Assembly (NCBI GenBank): GCA_003667245.1
Contig: RCNN01000439.1
Span: 1-17,162, forward strand
Length of the DNA stretch: 17,162 nucleotides
Direction of reading: 5' to 3'
DNA from: Heterostelium multicystogenum
Lineage: Eukaryota; Evosea; Eumycetozoa; Acytosteliales; Acytosteliaceae
Shown: positions 8,862 to 17,162 of the stretch, piece by piece
Position numbering within the stretch: the first letter of the stretch is position 1
Layout: each line of letters starts with the position of its first letter
Position numbers and translations under genes: made by a program
Notes under the pieces: generated by a model
Told to the model about the DNA's origin: nothing
Seen by the model: only the letters and a program-made list of their open reading frames with translations
The model's database searches: none

Positions 8862-10244
8862 TTATGCACCTATTCTTTTGTAGAGTTTATGTTTGAAACG
8901 TGATAAACTAAAATCTTCCATTGGGATTGGTGGCTCTATGTCCATGGCAAGGTCTAAAACAAGCTGTCCGATGGCTGGTCCGAATTTGAATCCGTGTCCG
9001 CTGCAAGGACTGGCTATGATGAGATTACGATGTGCTGGGTGACGGTCTATGATAAAGTTGAAGTCAAGTGCGCTAGTATAGTGGCAGGTCAGGGAGCTGA
9101 CTTCCTGCTCACTCTCGAGACATGGCATGTAATCATGAAACAAACTCTCTGACGGCCTTTGTGTGCTCTTCGGGATACGGCTTCTTGGCTCCGTCCATTG
9201 ACTCCAAGACGGGACCGGCTTCGGTGAAGTCCGACCTTGACACCTCTGACTTCGATCTGAGGCAATGTGTAAAATATGGACTCTCCAGTGTAGTAGATCG
9301 ACACTGGACAAGAATGCATAGAGTGGTCGATGGTGGTAGGAGTGGTTGGCTTTGGTGCGAAATAAAAACACTTTTTCTTGGTAACATTTACTGGGACACG
9401 CAACTCGAGTTGGGAACGCAGTAGAACATCGTTGATCCATCCTCCGCATGCCAAAACAATCTTTTTAGCTTGGTAGGTGTTGTAGTCGAATGTCTTGACA
9501 GTCACCAGACTCTCAGAGTCGACCGTAATAGTGTCAACTCTTCTATTGGCAAGGGTGGTGGCACCGTATTTTCTTGCCAACTTCCACATGGTAGACACTG
9601 CTTTAGAGGCAAAAACAACACCACTATCTGGTTGATAGACTACCAGTGTTTCCTTTTGGAATTTGAACTGTGGGAATCTTTTATTGGCCTCCTTATAATT
9701 TAATATACTATAATCTATTTATTCTATGTATTTCAAGTATATTAGCGACCATGTGGTCTCCAGGTCCAAATAGGTTAGACCACTACTTACATTATCATAT
9801 GCAATCAATAGCTGCTTTAACGCCTCCTCTTGATAGCCTCCGAAATCAATTCCACCGGTGATGTGGATCAGTTTTTCTTGTGATTCTTTTTCAGCCTGAG
9901 TCCATAGTGGGTACGCCAACTTGGAGAGCTTAATGTAAATGTCCTCGGGATAGCTGTATCTAATGATACGACCATCACCATGAGACGAAGCATTGGTGTG
10001 ACACATTTCATATTGCTCCAAAAGCAGCACCTTCAAACCACTTTTGGCAAGCATATATGCGCTCGAAGAACCTGTAATACCACCACCGACGACGATAACA
10101 TCGTAGAACTTGTCGTCCTCCTCCTCTTCGTCCTCATGCTTGACAGCCTTCTGGTGCGAAACGGTCGACCTTGCCTTCCTCCTGGCTCGCACCAATATGC
10201 GACTTCAAAGACTTGAGTCTTCTAAACAAGCTACCTGTATTCAT
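8862..10244 (-). CDS. FAD-dependent sarcosine/pipecolate oxidase-like amine oxidase (frameshifted)
   Basis: A DAO-family flavoenzyme of the monomeric sarcosine oxidase/PIPOX/MTOX group, which oxidises N-methyl or cyclic imino acids and yields hydrogen peroxide. The N-terminal dinucleotide-binding fold is clear: YDVIVVGGGITGSSSAYMLA then VLLLEQYE. SSHGDGRIIRYSYPED fits the family's active-site loop. Later come ANKRFPQFKF, the second FAD segment VLACGGWIND, and near the C-terminus TCHYTSALDFNFIIDRHP and SPCSGHGFKFGPAIG. The Cys of TCHYT is at the position used for covalent FAD attachment in MSOX-type enzymes. Exons are 10244-9791 and 9691-8862; intron 9790-9692 is 99 nt (GTAAGT..AAG). Three extra bases, one near 10140-10180, one in GG 9223-9224 and one in AAA 9138-9140, restore 427 codons including stop. 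The start MNTGSLFRRLKSLKSH is basic. The C-terminus KRIGA is not a PTS1 signal. Confidence 0.9.
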
Positions 10245-10656
10245 CCTCCTTCTATCTATCCGGTCAGATGATATGAATAAATATAGAAATATAAACAAAA
10301 TGGATGGTGCTGAGAGGGTGGTTTGTTTGCAAATAATTAAGATTCCAATTTAAAAATTTTAGTGGAGAGTCAACCTCAAAAAATACTAAAAACTAATGTA
10401 ATTGCAAAAAAATCTCGATTTTCGATTCAACTTTTTCATGAGAATCGTCTTTCCAGTGTGTCCACACAATTCTCGAATTGAAAATTCGGTTGTTCAAATG
10501 AATTTGAATTATTCACACAATATTAGTTGGTTCGAAAGAAAAGGTTTTAGAGAAGCATCAACCCACCGATAATATCTGAATTTTTTTAGAACACACTCAT
10601 TCATCTTAATCTTAATACGTCATTGAGAATCAAAAGTAGTAATATATCTATATACA
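10245..10656. promoter_or_regulatory. Divergent promoter region, oxidase (-) and His-rich/EF-hand gene (+)
   Basis: A 412-nt spacer between two divergent start codons, so it must hold both promoters. It is AT-rich with A-runs near 10377-10415 and palindromic stretches, for example TTCAAATGAATTTGAA at about 10494-10509. No specific factor site can be assigned from sequence alone. Confidence 0.5.
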
Positions 10657-12011
10657 ATGCCAAAATCAGAAGCATCTGCTACATCTTCGCATTCAGTCGA
10701 TGCAATTGATAAGGCTTCAATGCTTTGTGCTAGAGCCAATGATTTGTTGACCGTTTTAGAAAGTGGTGTGTTGCACGGTCATGGTGGTTGCAATCATGAT
10801 CATGGCGAACACGGACATAGTCACGGTGGTCATGGTCACAGTCATGGTGAGCATGGACATAGCCACGGTGGTCATGGTCACAGTCATGGTGAGCATGGAC
10901 ATAGCCACGGTCACAGTCACGGTGGTCATGGTCACAGCCATCACGGACATGGTGGACACGGACACAGTCATGGACATGGAGATAATTGCAACCATGAAGA
11001 AGAGGAAGAGGAAGAGGTACATGGTCATGGACACAGTCACGGTGGTCATGGTCATAGCCACCACGGACATGGCGGACACGGACATAGTCACGGACACAGC
11101 CACGAGCATGGTGACAATTGCAACCATGAAGAGGAGGTAGAGGATGAGGAATATGAAGATGAAGATGAGGATTTCAGCGAAGAGGAAGACGAAGAAGAAC
11201 AAATTTTGGAGGAAGCTACATCACTCTTCACTCAGGCTTTGTCATTGGATGATCAATCGATCGAAGCTATTTTGGGACTTGCATATATCGCAGGTTTGAG
11301 AAATGAAAACACTGAATCACAAGACCTACTCAACAGAGCTGAAACAATATCACCAGGAGACGAACGTATCAAGGCACTCAAAGAGGCATTAATGGAAAAG
11401 ATTGAAAGACAAACAAGACACGAACTACAAAAGCAAGAGAATGCAAATGATGGCGATGAATTAGAAGGTGTACTACCTGTTGGACCAGACGTAGAGGATA
11501 CTCCATTCATCATTGAAGTATGTAATGACAGAATCAGCTTACGATGCCGAACGAAGAGGAAGGGAGGGAAGAAGAAATAGGATGGGAGAGTAGAGATGAT
11601 ATTGTTAGGTCGAGGAATGAAGGGTAGAGAAGATGACAAGTTGAGAATTACACATCCAAAGAGATTGAACCAATCTTATATTAACACCTATTTCACTCAT
11701 TTCAGAATGGATCAGTTACCAAGAAATTTATTGTTACACTCAGAGCTATCTTTGACAGATTCGATAACAACAAGGATAACTCATTGAGTGTCAAAGAGTT
11801 GCAAGCATACTCTCAATTCGTAAGCAACCACCCATTAGATAAGAACACCATCAACTTTTTACTCAAGACATACAACTCTGACAAGAGAGGATTGACATTC
11901 ACCGGATTTGTCGAGCTCTATGTAAACCAAACTATTTCCGATCCAGATGAAACCATCAAAGATTTACAGACTCTCGGATATAACTCTAGACTAGAAAAGA
12001 TGGCACTATAA
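10657..12011 (+). CDS. His/Gly-rich, acidic, TPR-like and EF-hand protein (two exons)
   Basis: Exon 1 (10657-11517) encodes 287 residues. Residues ~38-110 and ~121-152 are His/Gly/Ser repeats (GHGHSH, GHSHGG) likely to bind Zn, Ni or Cu ions. Glu/Asp-rich blocks lie at ~114-120 and ~158-181. Residues ~182-250 form TPR-like helices (LFTQALSLDDQSIEAILGL, LLNRAETISPGDERI). The open frame runs on to 11580, but GTATGT at 11518 and TTTCAG ending at 11705 define a 188-nt phase-0 intron. Exon 2 (11706-12011) then joins in frame as FIIE-NGSVTKKF and encodes a canonical EF-hand loop DNNKDNSLSVKE (307-318), a degenerate second loop (NSDKRGLTFTGF) and a tail ending YNSRLEKMAL, for 388 residues in total. 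EF-hand plus TPR proteins are known in plants; the His-rich insert is unusual. No frame breaks occur. The exact role is unknown; metal- and calcium-responsive scaffolding is inference. Confidence 0.82.
10828..10911 (+). repeat. Perfect 42-nt tandem duplication in the His-rich tract
   Basis: Two identical 42-nt units (10828-10869 and 10870-10911) each encode GHGHSHGEHGHSHG. Identity at every base, third positions included, points to a recent slippage or unequal-exchange event. A larger block around GDNCNHEEE also occurs twice (residues ~108-116 and ~152-160). Confidence 0.85.
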
Positions 12012-12030
12012 TCACCAACTAAACAACAAC

Positions 12031-12036
12031 AATAAA
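12031..12036 (+). promoter_or_regulatory. Poly(A) signal AATAAA
   Basis: AATAAA lies 19 nt after the stop codon of the His-rich/EF-hand gene, a plausible cleavage and polyadenylation signal for it. Confidence 0.5.
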
Positions 12037-12360
12037 CAGCATATAAAACAAATCCTTCAATTTTTGCAATTATTATTATGATGGTGATGGTGGTGGTTAG
12101 TGATGATGATGATGAACATCCACCTTGACACCTGGCTATCCAGTGGTTAAATCTTGTCGAGTTGAACCCCGCATCCTGGGCCGACCCAAAATGAATTACT
12201 TTTAAAATTTCAAATTTTTAATTTTATTTTTCACAACAACAAAATAATACAACTTCCAACTGAATTAGGATAATCAGAGGCATCTTTGATTGGTTTGGTT
12301 GATTGATTGATTGACAGATTGGTGTTGGTAAATTATAAATATATAGTAACTAGAATAAAC
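12037..12360. other. Spacer with a GC-rich block, PAF1 promoter
   Basis: Between the His-rich/EF-hand gene and PAF1. Most is AT-rich, ending in TGAT repeats near 12298-12316 just before PAF1. A sharply GC-rich block at about 12118-12190 contains a short hairpin (CTGG-CTAT-CCAG) and tRNA-like words, AGTGGTTAA and GTTGAACCCC. These are only about a dozen bases apart, far too close for a tRNA. It could be a structured RNA, a tRNA-derived remnant or a repeat copy. Confidence 0.4.
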
Positions 12361-13780
12361 ATGTTCTCAAAATGGTATAAATAATAGTAATAGTAATAAT
12401 CATAGTCATAGTAGTAATGGTCAGAAACCAAGACCTTCAACAGATTCAGCTACCAGTACATCTTCTTCTTCGACTTCTTCACATACTAGACATAGTGTCA
12501 ATGATGCCAGAAAGAGAGATAGCACTTCTGCATCGTTGGCAGGATCTTCACAGACACAAAAGAGAGCCATCCACTTCCAGTGGCTTGTCAACCACTTCAG
12601 ATTTCGCATGCCAATTGAAACTAACGAATAAGCTAGCGGATACACCTTTCGACCCAAAGTTCTTGGTCATTCCATCAGACTTCAACAAGTTTGTGCACTA
12701 CAAGACGACCTCACTCGAGAGACACTATAAATACCCGCTGCTCACCGAACCTAACCTCGGCATCCCTATCGAGCTGATCGATCCTGAGGTATATAATATT
12801 CCAAAGACAAAGGTAAGCGTGCCCGCCGAAGACCAGCCGTTGCTGCGTTTCACTCGACGAGCAGGATGCAGAGTCGCGACGTGCCCCCATCAATCGTGGC
12901 TCGGCACTGCTCCGTCCAGCTGTCTCGTGGCTGCGTAAGACTGAGTATCTCTCGTCACACGACAACCAGATGGGTCGTCCCACCAAGAGACCGTCAGACC
13001 TTAGTGGTCCAGCCTCACAGCAATCAGCATACCAGCAGCAACAGCAACAAGACGCAGCCGATATCGTACTCGTCGAGAACACCTTTGACTCTATCAACAA
13101 CACCAACTTTGTTCACCCAACCAATCCAGCACTCAAGCCCGTTAGCATCTTGCCTGTGTTCCCAGACTTTGATCTCTGGGCAAATGACTTTACCGAGACG
13201 GTATTCGATGCCGATCCTCTTGACCTGCCACCAGACAACTTGAAGGGTGCCAAGTTCCAAGAGTACATCCAAGAGCAAGCCTACATCAGATCGAAAGGTA
13301 TCATCAAGGGTATTACCGACAAATTTGTATATTACATCGCACCAAAGAATCGTCTCGAAGATAAGAACAACAACAACAACAACAGCATTGAAGACGAACT
13401 CGATGACGATCTACATCCATATAAAATGTATAAAGTATTCACATCCGACATCTTCCAAGCACAAGAGGAAAACTACTTTATGGTTGTTAAAGAAGATGGT
13501 GTATACTACAATCGTTTGCCAACCAAGGTTAATTTAAAGAGAGTAAAGTCAAGAGTAAGCATCGCATACACCGCATTAGCAGTTGCATTACTGAACAATG
13601 ATACTAACTTTCTATCAAAAAAAGGACGACAAGATTTTAGAAAAGAAGACAATCGGTCGACCAGAATATGTAACTTATGAAACAAGAGAGATGACAAAGG
13701 AGGAGATCGAACAAAAAGAAAAGAGTATTTCCAATTTAATCAAAGAAGATAGATCGATGCTTGCTTCCATGAAGAAATAA
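12361..13780 (+). CDS. paf1: PAF1, subunit of the RNA polymerase II PAF1 complex (frameshifted)
   Basis: PAF1 is a nuclear elongation factor subunit that links RNA polymerase II to H2B ubiquitination and H3 methylation. After an Asn/Ser/Thr-rich N-terminus come family hallmarks: LADTPFDPKFLVIPSDFNKF, HYKTTSLERHYKYPLLTEP, LGIPIELIDPEVY, SWLRKTEYLSSHDNQMGRP, LPVFPDFDLWANDF, FDADPLDLP, EENYFMVVKEDGVYYNRL and KVNLKRVKSR. The C-terminus is a charged helix ending SMLASMKK. Human PAF1 has the same order (DIPFDPKF, WMRKTEYIS, MPVFPDFKMW, EGDGVYYNEL). No intron is needed. Extra bases in AAAA 12369-12372, AAAA near 12556, about 12850 and AAAAAAA 13617-13623 break the frame. Removing four gives exactly 472 codons including stop. 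Poly-Gln (13032-13050) and poly-Asn runs interrupt the middle. AATAAA at 13886 follows. Confidence 0.94.
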
Positions 13781-13885
13781 ACGCTGAATTGCAATCTTTA
13801 ACTAAAAATAGTATTGATCGATTGTTTCCTTGTTTACTTGTTTGTTATTTAGTTTATATGTATCATCGATTTATTATTAAAGTTG

Positions 13886-13891
13886 AATAAA
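13886..13891 (+). promoter_or_regulatory. Poly(A) signal AATAAA for PAF1
   Basis: AATAAA about 105 nt after the PAF1 stop. It lies just before the stop codon of the convergent EBP-like gene, so the two transcripts end tail-to-tail and may overlap. Confidence 0.45.
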
Positions 13892-13911
13892 ACAAAGGAC
13901 GACTAATTGTT

Positions 13912-14565
13912 TTAGGCACTCTTTGGCTTGTTCTTCTTGGCAGCTGGTCCGGCAGTGACGCTCTTGACTGAAGCGAATTGCTTACCGATGGCAACGAATG
14001 ATTGGACGATCATGATCAATGGAACCAACAACCAGAGTCCGTTCAAACCAACGACGTAGACCCAGAGTTCGAATGGATCAGATGAGATTTGCTCGTCCCA
14101 CTTTCCGTAGATGTATGGGGTGATGAAGTAGAAAACAGTTCCAAGTGCTTGGAGTGAGCAGAGGAAGATTTGGAGGGCGTGACGGAAACGTGATTGGAAA
14201 ACAACAGCCAAAACCATCAAGAAGCATGCAGTACCTTGGACCAACTCGAGGAAGCAGAAGAAGACAACCATTGGGTCAGCAATTGCGTAACGGAGATCGT
14301 ACTTGGCGTATTGTGAATAGAGAGAGGCGTACCAGTGGAGGTCCAAAGCCTTCTCCATTGGGACCTCTTCGAACATCTTGACCATGAAATCGACCTTTGA
14401 TGGCTCAGTTACTTCGTGAGCAAAGAAACCATAGCTACCTTCCAAAATGATGTGGATGAGACCTGACCATAACAACCAGAAAACAACCAATTTCTCCTTC
14501 TTGACGGCGAGTGCAAGTAATACACAAAGACCAGTCAAAGCTGCCAATGGAACAAAAGTATACAT
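13912..14565 (-). CDS. EBP/EXPERA-family sterol delta8-delta7 isomerase-like membrane protein
   Basis: An unbroken 217-residue frame in the EXPERA fold. Family members isomerise the sterol delta8 double bond to delta7 in the ER, or are related receptors (EBPL, TMEM97). Four to five hydrophobic helices are visible. Motifs: [11 protein letters not shown] (H38, E42), [16 protein letters not shown] (~78-93), [16 protein letters not shown] (~96-111), [15 protein letters not shown], and LNGLWLLVP (N175, W178). From memory of human EBP, H38/E42 and N175/W178 match H76/E80 and N193/W196, but the glutamate of METITA (E122) is replaced by Cys or Phe, with a Glu (E107) one turn away. The C-terminus KPKSA fits a KxKxx ER-retrieval signal. 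At 217 residues it is close to the usual 200-230. It converges on PAF1, 131 nt apart. Activity as an isomerase is therefore likely but not assured. Confidence 0.85.
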   Translation of the reverse strand: MYTFVPLAALTGLCVLLALAVKKEKLVVFWLLWSGLIHIILEGSYGFFAHEVTEPSKVDFMVKMFEEVPMEKALDLHWYASLYSQYAKYDLRYAIADPMVVFFCFLELVQGTACFLMVLAVVFQSRFRHALQIFLCSLQALGTVFYFITPYIYGKWDEQISSDPFELWVYVVGLNGLWLLVPLIMIVQSFVAIGKQFASVKSVTAGPAAKKNKPKSA

Positions 14566-15153
14566 ATTATTTTTTTCTTTTTGTATAGTATTGGTGAATT
14601 TACAAAGACAAAAGAATCACAATTTTTGTGATCATCTTAAATTACAAATCAAAATCAGCAGAAAAAAAAAATAAAATCCAAAAAATAAAAAAAACAACAG
14701 TTTTAAAGAAATCAAAAAAAGTGTAATATTAATATTTGGTCCCTGTCACTGGACTGATAAGTATGGATTATATTAGATCTTTCCATTTAAGGAAGTCGAC
14801 TTCACTAATCAATATTGTTACTTAAAAATATATATTTATATTGAAATACTATATATTGGATTTCAATCTATTTATTCTTGATTTCAAAAATTTATTGTAG
14901 TGACCTTGAGGGCTTGTTTGAGTGATCGTCACTTCTGAGGTTCTCAACAATCTCCATGTGTGTAACGTAACTAATCAGCTCTCACTCATTATTAACAAAA
15001 AGTACCACTCGTTTTTAAAAAATGAAAAATTGCAAAAAAACGAATAGTTTTTTTAAAAAAATAAATAATTAATATCATTTTAAATTGTTTGTTATTTTTG
15101 ATTATATTTATATTTACCATATAGTTTATTCAATATAACATATGATTTGAAGT
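14566..15153. promoter_or_regulatory. Divergent promoter region, EBP-like gene (-) and UTP4-like gene (+)
   Basis: A 588-nt spacer between divergent starts, with A/T homopolymers at both edges typical of dictyostelid promoters. A less AT-rich patch at about 14895-14990 has GTGAC and GTCAC arms that could form a hairpin, plus TTGAG and CTCAA arms that cross them. No box C/D or tRNA pattern is convincing. It may hold a small RNA or only regulatory DNA. Confidence 0.45.
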
Positions 15154-17162
15154 ATGGCAACTACACATCATTGTAAATTGACAGCTTGGAGACCATCTTC
15201 AATCACTGCTATCTCTGTCAAGGATGATGCTCTTTTGGCAGTTGGTCGTGAAGATTCCACCATCGAGATCTACAAGCCATTCCATGAAGATACATGGGCA
15301 ATCTCATATGTATGTACAATCAATCAATCAATCAATCAGAATCAATATGCACAGATATAGCTTATCTTTGTTTGATTGAGTCTTTGATTCTGATTTCGAA
15401 TTGGTCCTAATTAATCAATCAATCTACAATCATTCGATTCATTTTTAGGTATTGGGAGGAATGAAGTTTCATGGAAAAGTATTGAAGACTATTTGGAAGG
15501 AGTTTAAGGATTCAAACAGATTGATTTCAGTGACAGAGAATCATATTTATCAATGGGATGTCGATACTATGAATCAGATTCAGTCATTATCATCATTTTG
15601 GTGGTGATATCATCGATGTCGCTTTGAGCAACAGCGGAGAGTTTCTTGCGGTTGCCAGTAGCAGTATGGTTGTTCATATTTATAGATTCGACGAGGATGA
15701 CGGTTTGTTTGAGTTTTCAAAGTCATTCCCCAAGCTCACTGAGGGTACCCTCAACTGCTTGGCTTGGACCAATGACGACAAGAAGGTCATAGTCGGTACC
15801 GACTCTGATTTGATTGGATACAGCATCGATACAATGAAGGAGTCATTCACTGTACACAGCTCCGATATTACAGCATTGTGCGTCATCGACTCGGATAGCA
15901 TTGCATGCGGTCATGCCGCTGGACACATTACCTTCCACGAACTTAAATACGGTAGTCCAGTCTCTGAAATTAAACACCATATCTCTGCTATTCGCTCGAT
16001 CGTGTTAAGCGGAAAAAAACTCTATTTTTGCAGCTGGTGAAGATCCAACCATCATTAGATTCTCAAAAGATAATGTTACTCACCGTTGGTATCTAGATGG
16101 ATTGGTTCGTACCCATACACACGACATCTTTGCCCATGGCAAACCAACAAGGAAACTCTCTTCTCAGGTGGTTTGGACACCATCTTAAGAACTTCATCCA
16201 TTTCTCTCTTTGCCAAATCAAAAGAAGACTCCAAGAAATATAGATCCTACCCAAGCCCATCATTGATGTCAATAGGCAGCTCAAGCAGTGGTGATAACTA
16301 TATGCTAGAAGCATCACGTTCTTCTATCAATATCTGGAGACTTGGTCAAACAGAAGATTCGATCGTTTCTAAAGAGAGCTCTAAAATCAACGGAATCCAC
16401 TTGCCAATTAGCAGAGAAGTATCCAAGGCGATTCAATTCGATATCAAAGACAAAGAATATATTTAGAGCAGTTGCCATGGCACCAGATGCCTCAGCTTTT
16501 TGCATATTGCACACAGAGTGCTACCAAGCTCTACAGATTCGATGCTGATGCCCTCAAAGTAAACAGAATTAAAGTTCTAGAGGGTGGTGACATCATTCAA
16601 TTCACAGCAAACTCACGTAATCTAATCATTGCAAACTCACAGTCCATTGTCAACTATTCATTGGAGAACGACTCTCTTTCAACCATTCAATCAGAACAGA
16701 CATCGGATCAAAATCACTAAAACAGCAATCACCTCAATCGCCATTTCAACACCAACAGCCAAGTCAGACTCAACCTACGTCGCACTCTTCGACGCCAACG
16801 CAACCGTAATACTCTACAATTTGACCGAGAGAGAAATTTATCATCAACCTACCAACCAACCTCAATGCCAAGCAAACTCCATTTCCACTCTGGAAATAGC
16901 AGCAAACTTTATATAGTCGGATCGGAAGTACTCGTTTTACAACGTCACCAAGCTGAAGCACGAAAACACGTCAATCACTTCCAGCTATCAACAACAAGAA
17001 ACCAAAACCAACCATAGCAATCACTTCACTCAAACAAAGCATTCTGTTTTGGGAACCACAGCAGTAAAGTCTATAAATTAACCAAACATCGCCAACGACA
17101 AGAAAATCGAATATAAAACCCGTACCAAAATCAAATCTACTCTGCAGGTGTCACCAAAGATC
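15154..17162 (+). CDS. utp4: UTP4/Cirhin-like WD-repeat protein of the SSU processome (partial, frameshifted)
   Basis: UTP4 (Cirhin) is a nucleolar two-propeller WD protein of the t-UTP/UtpA subcomplex, needed for rDNA transcription and 18S pre-rRNA processing. The start MATTHHCKLTAWRPSSITAI leads into WD blades: LLAVGREDSTIEIYKP, LISVTENHIYQWDVDT, GGDIIDVALSNSGEFLAVAS, LNCLAWTNDDKKVIVGTDS, ITALCVIDSDSIACGHAAG, VRTHTHDI and LFSGGLDTILRTSS. The last two match human HHTHDVRTV and LISGGTDTHL. INIWRLG, AVAMAPDASAF and VALFDANATVILYNL follow. Exon 1 is 15154-15309; intron 15310-15448 (GTATGT..TTTAG, 139 nt) contains CAAT repeats. About ten frame changes follow, including TTTT 15596-15599, TTTTT 16026-16030, near 16140, near 16455, TTTTT 16497-16501, near 16700, near 16835 and near 17010. 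The 3' end seems to lie beyond the window. Confidence 0.82.

Noticed and set aside
10756..11202. 148-codon minus-strand open frame, rich in Met, Thr and Val
   Set aside because: It is the mirror of the His/Gly codon repeats of the plus-strand gene; the composition follows from the repeat and no motif is present.
11518..11580. Extension of the His-rich frame to a Lys-rich end (RKGGKKK)
   Set aside because: A strong GTATGT donor sits at 11518 and splicing to 11706 joins the EF-hand exon in phase, so this is more likely intron sequence.
12121..12190. tRNA gene
   Set aside because: A- and B-box-like words are only about 12 nt apart, no anticodon arm fits, and no 7-bp acceptor stem is found.

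Overview
The window looks like nuclear DNA from a social amoeba (a dictyostelid, Amoebozoa). Intergenic DNA is extremely AT-rich and full of short runs of A/T, TA, ATT and ATCA. Coding DNA is clearly richer in GC. Introns are short (54-188 nt), AT-rich and bounded by GT..AG. Proteins carry Gln, Asn and Ser runs. Coding GC is higher than I would expect for Dictyostelium discoideum, so another dictyostelid lineage is more likely; this is inference from composition only. I see no tRNA, rRNA, transposon or CRISPR array.

Layout. Three genes lie head-to-tail on the minus strand: a TMEM33/Pom33-family membrane protein (1897-3065), the mitochondrial copper chaperone COX11 (3389-4404), and a sugar-transporter-family MFS protein (4775-6371). 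A long AT-rich stretch (6372-8861) follows, with two weak plus-strand gene candidates. Next is an FAD-dependent sarcosine/pipecolate-oxidase-like enzyme (minus, 8862-10244). It diverges from a striking plus-strand gene (10657-12011) encoding a protein with a His/Gly-rich tract, an acidic tract, TPR-like helices and an EF-hand. Then come PAF1 of the RNA polymerase II PAF1 complex (plus, 12361-13780), an EBP/EXPERA-family sterol-isomerase-like membrane protein (minus, 13912-14565) and, at the right edge, a UTP4/Cirhin-like WD-repeat ribosome-biogenesis protein (plus, 15154 to beyond the window).

The genes do not form one pathway; this is an ordinary compact eukaryotic housekeeping region. The most unusual property is that six of the eight confident genes are broken by single-base frameshifts, most often one extra base in a short A, T, G or C run, while family motifs stay intact on both sides. 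Undoing these shifts gives reading-frame totals divisible by three in the four genes where I summed independently placed breaks (COX11, transporter, oxidase, PAF1). That points to indel errors in the assembly rather than pseudogenes. Two genes (His-rich/EF-hand and EBP) have no such breaks. The most biologically interesting object is the His-rich/TPR/EF-hand protein, whose second exon becomes visible only when a GTATGT..CAG intron is removed.
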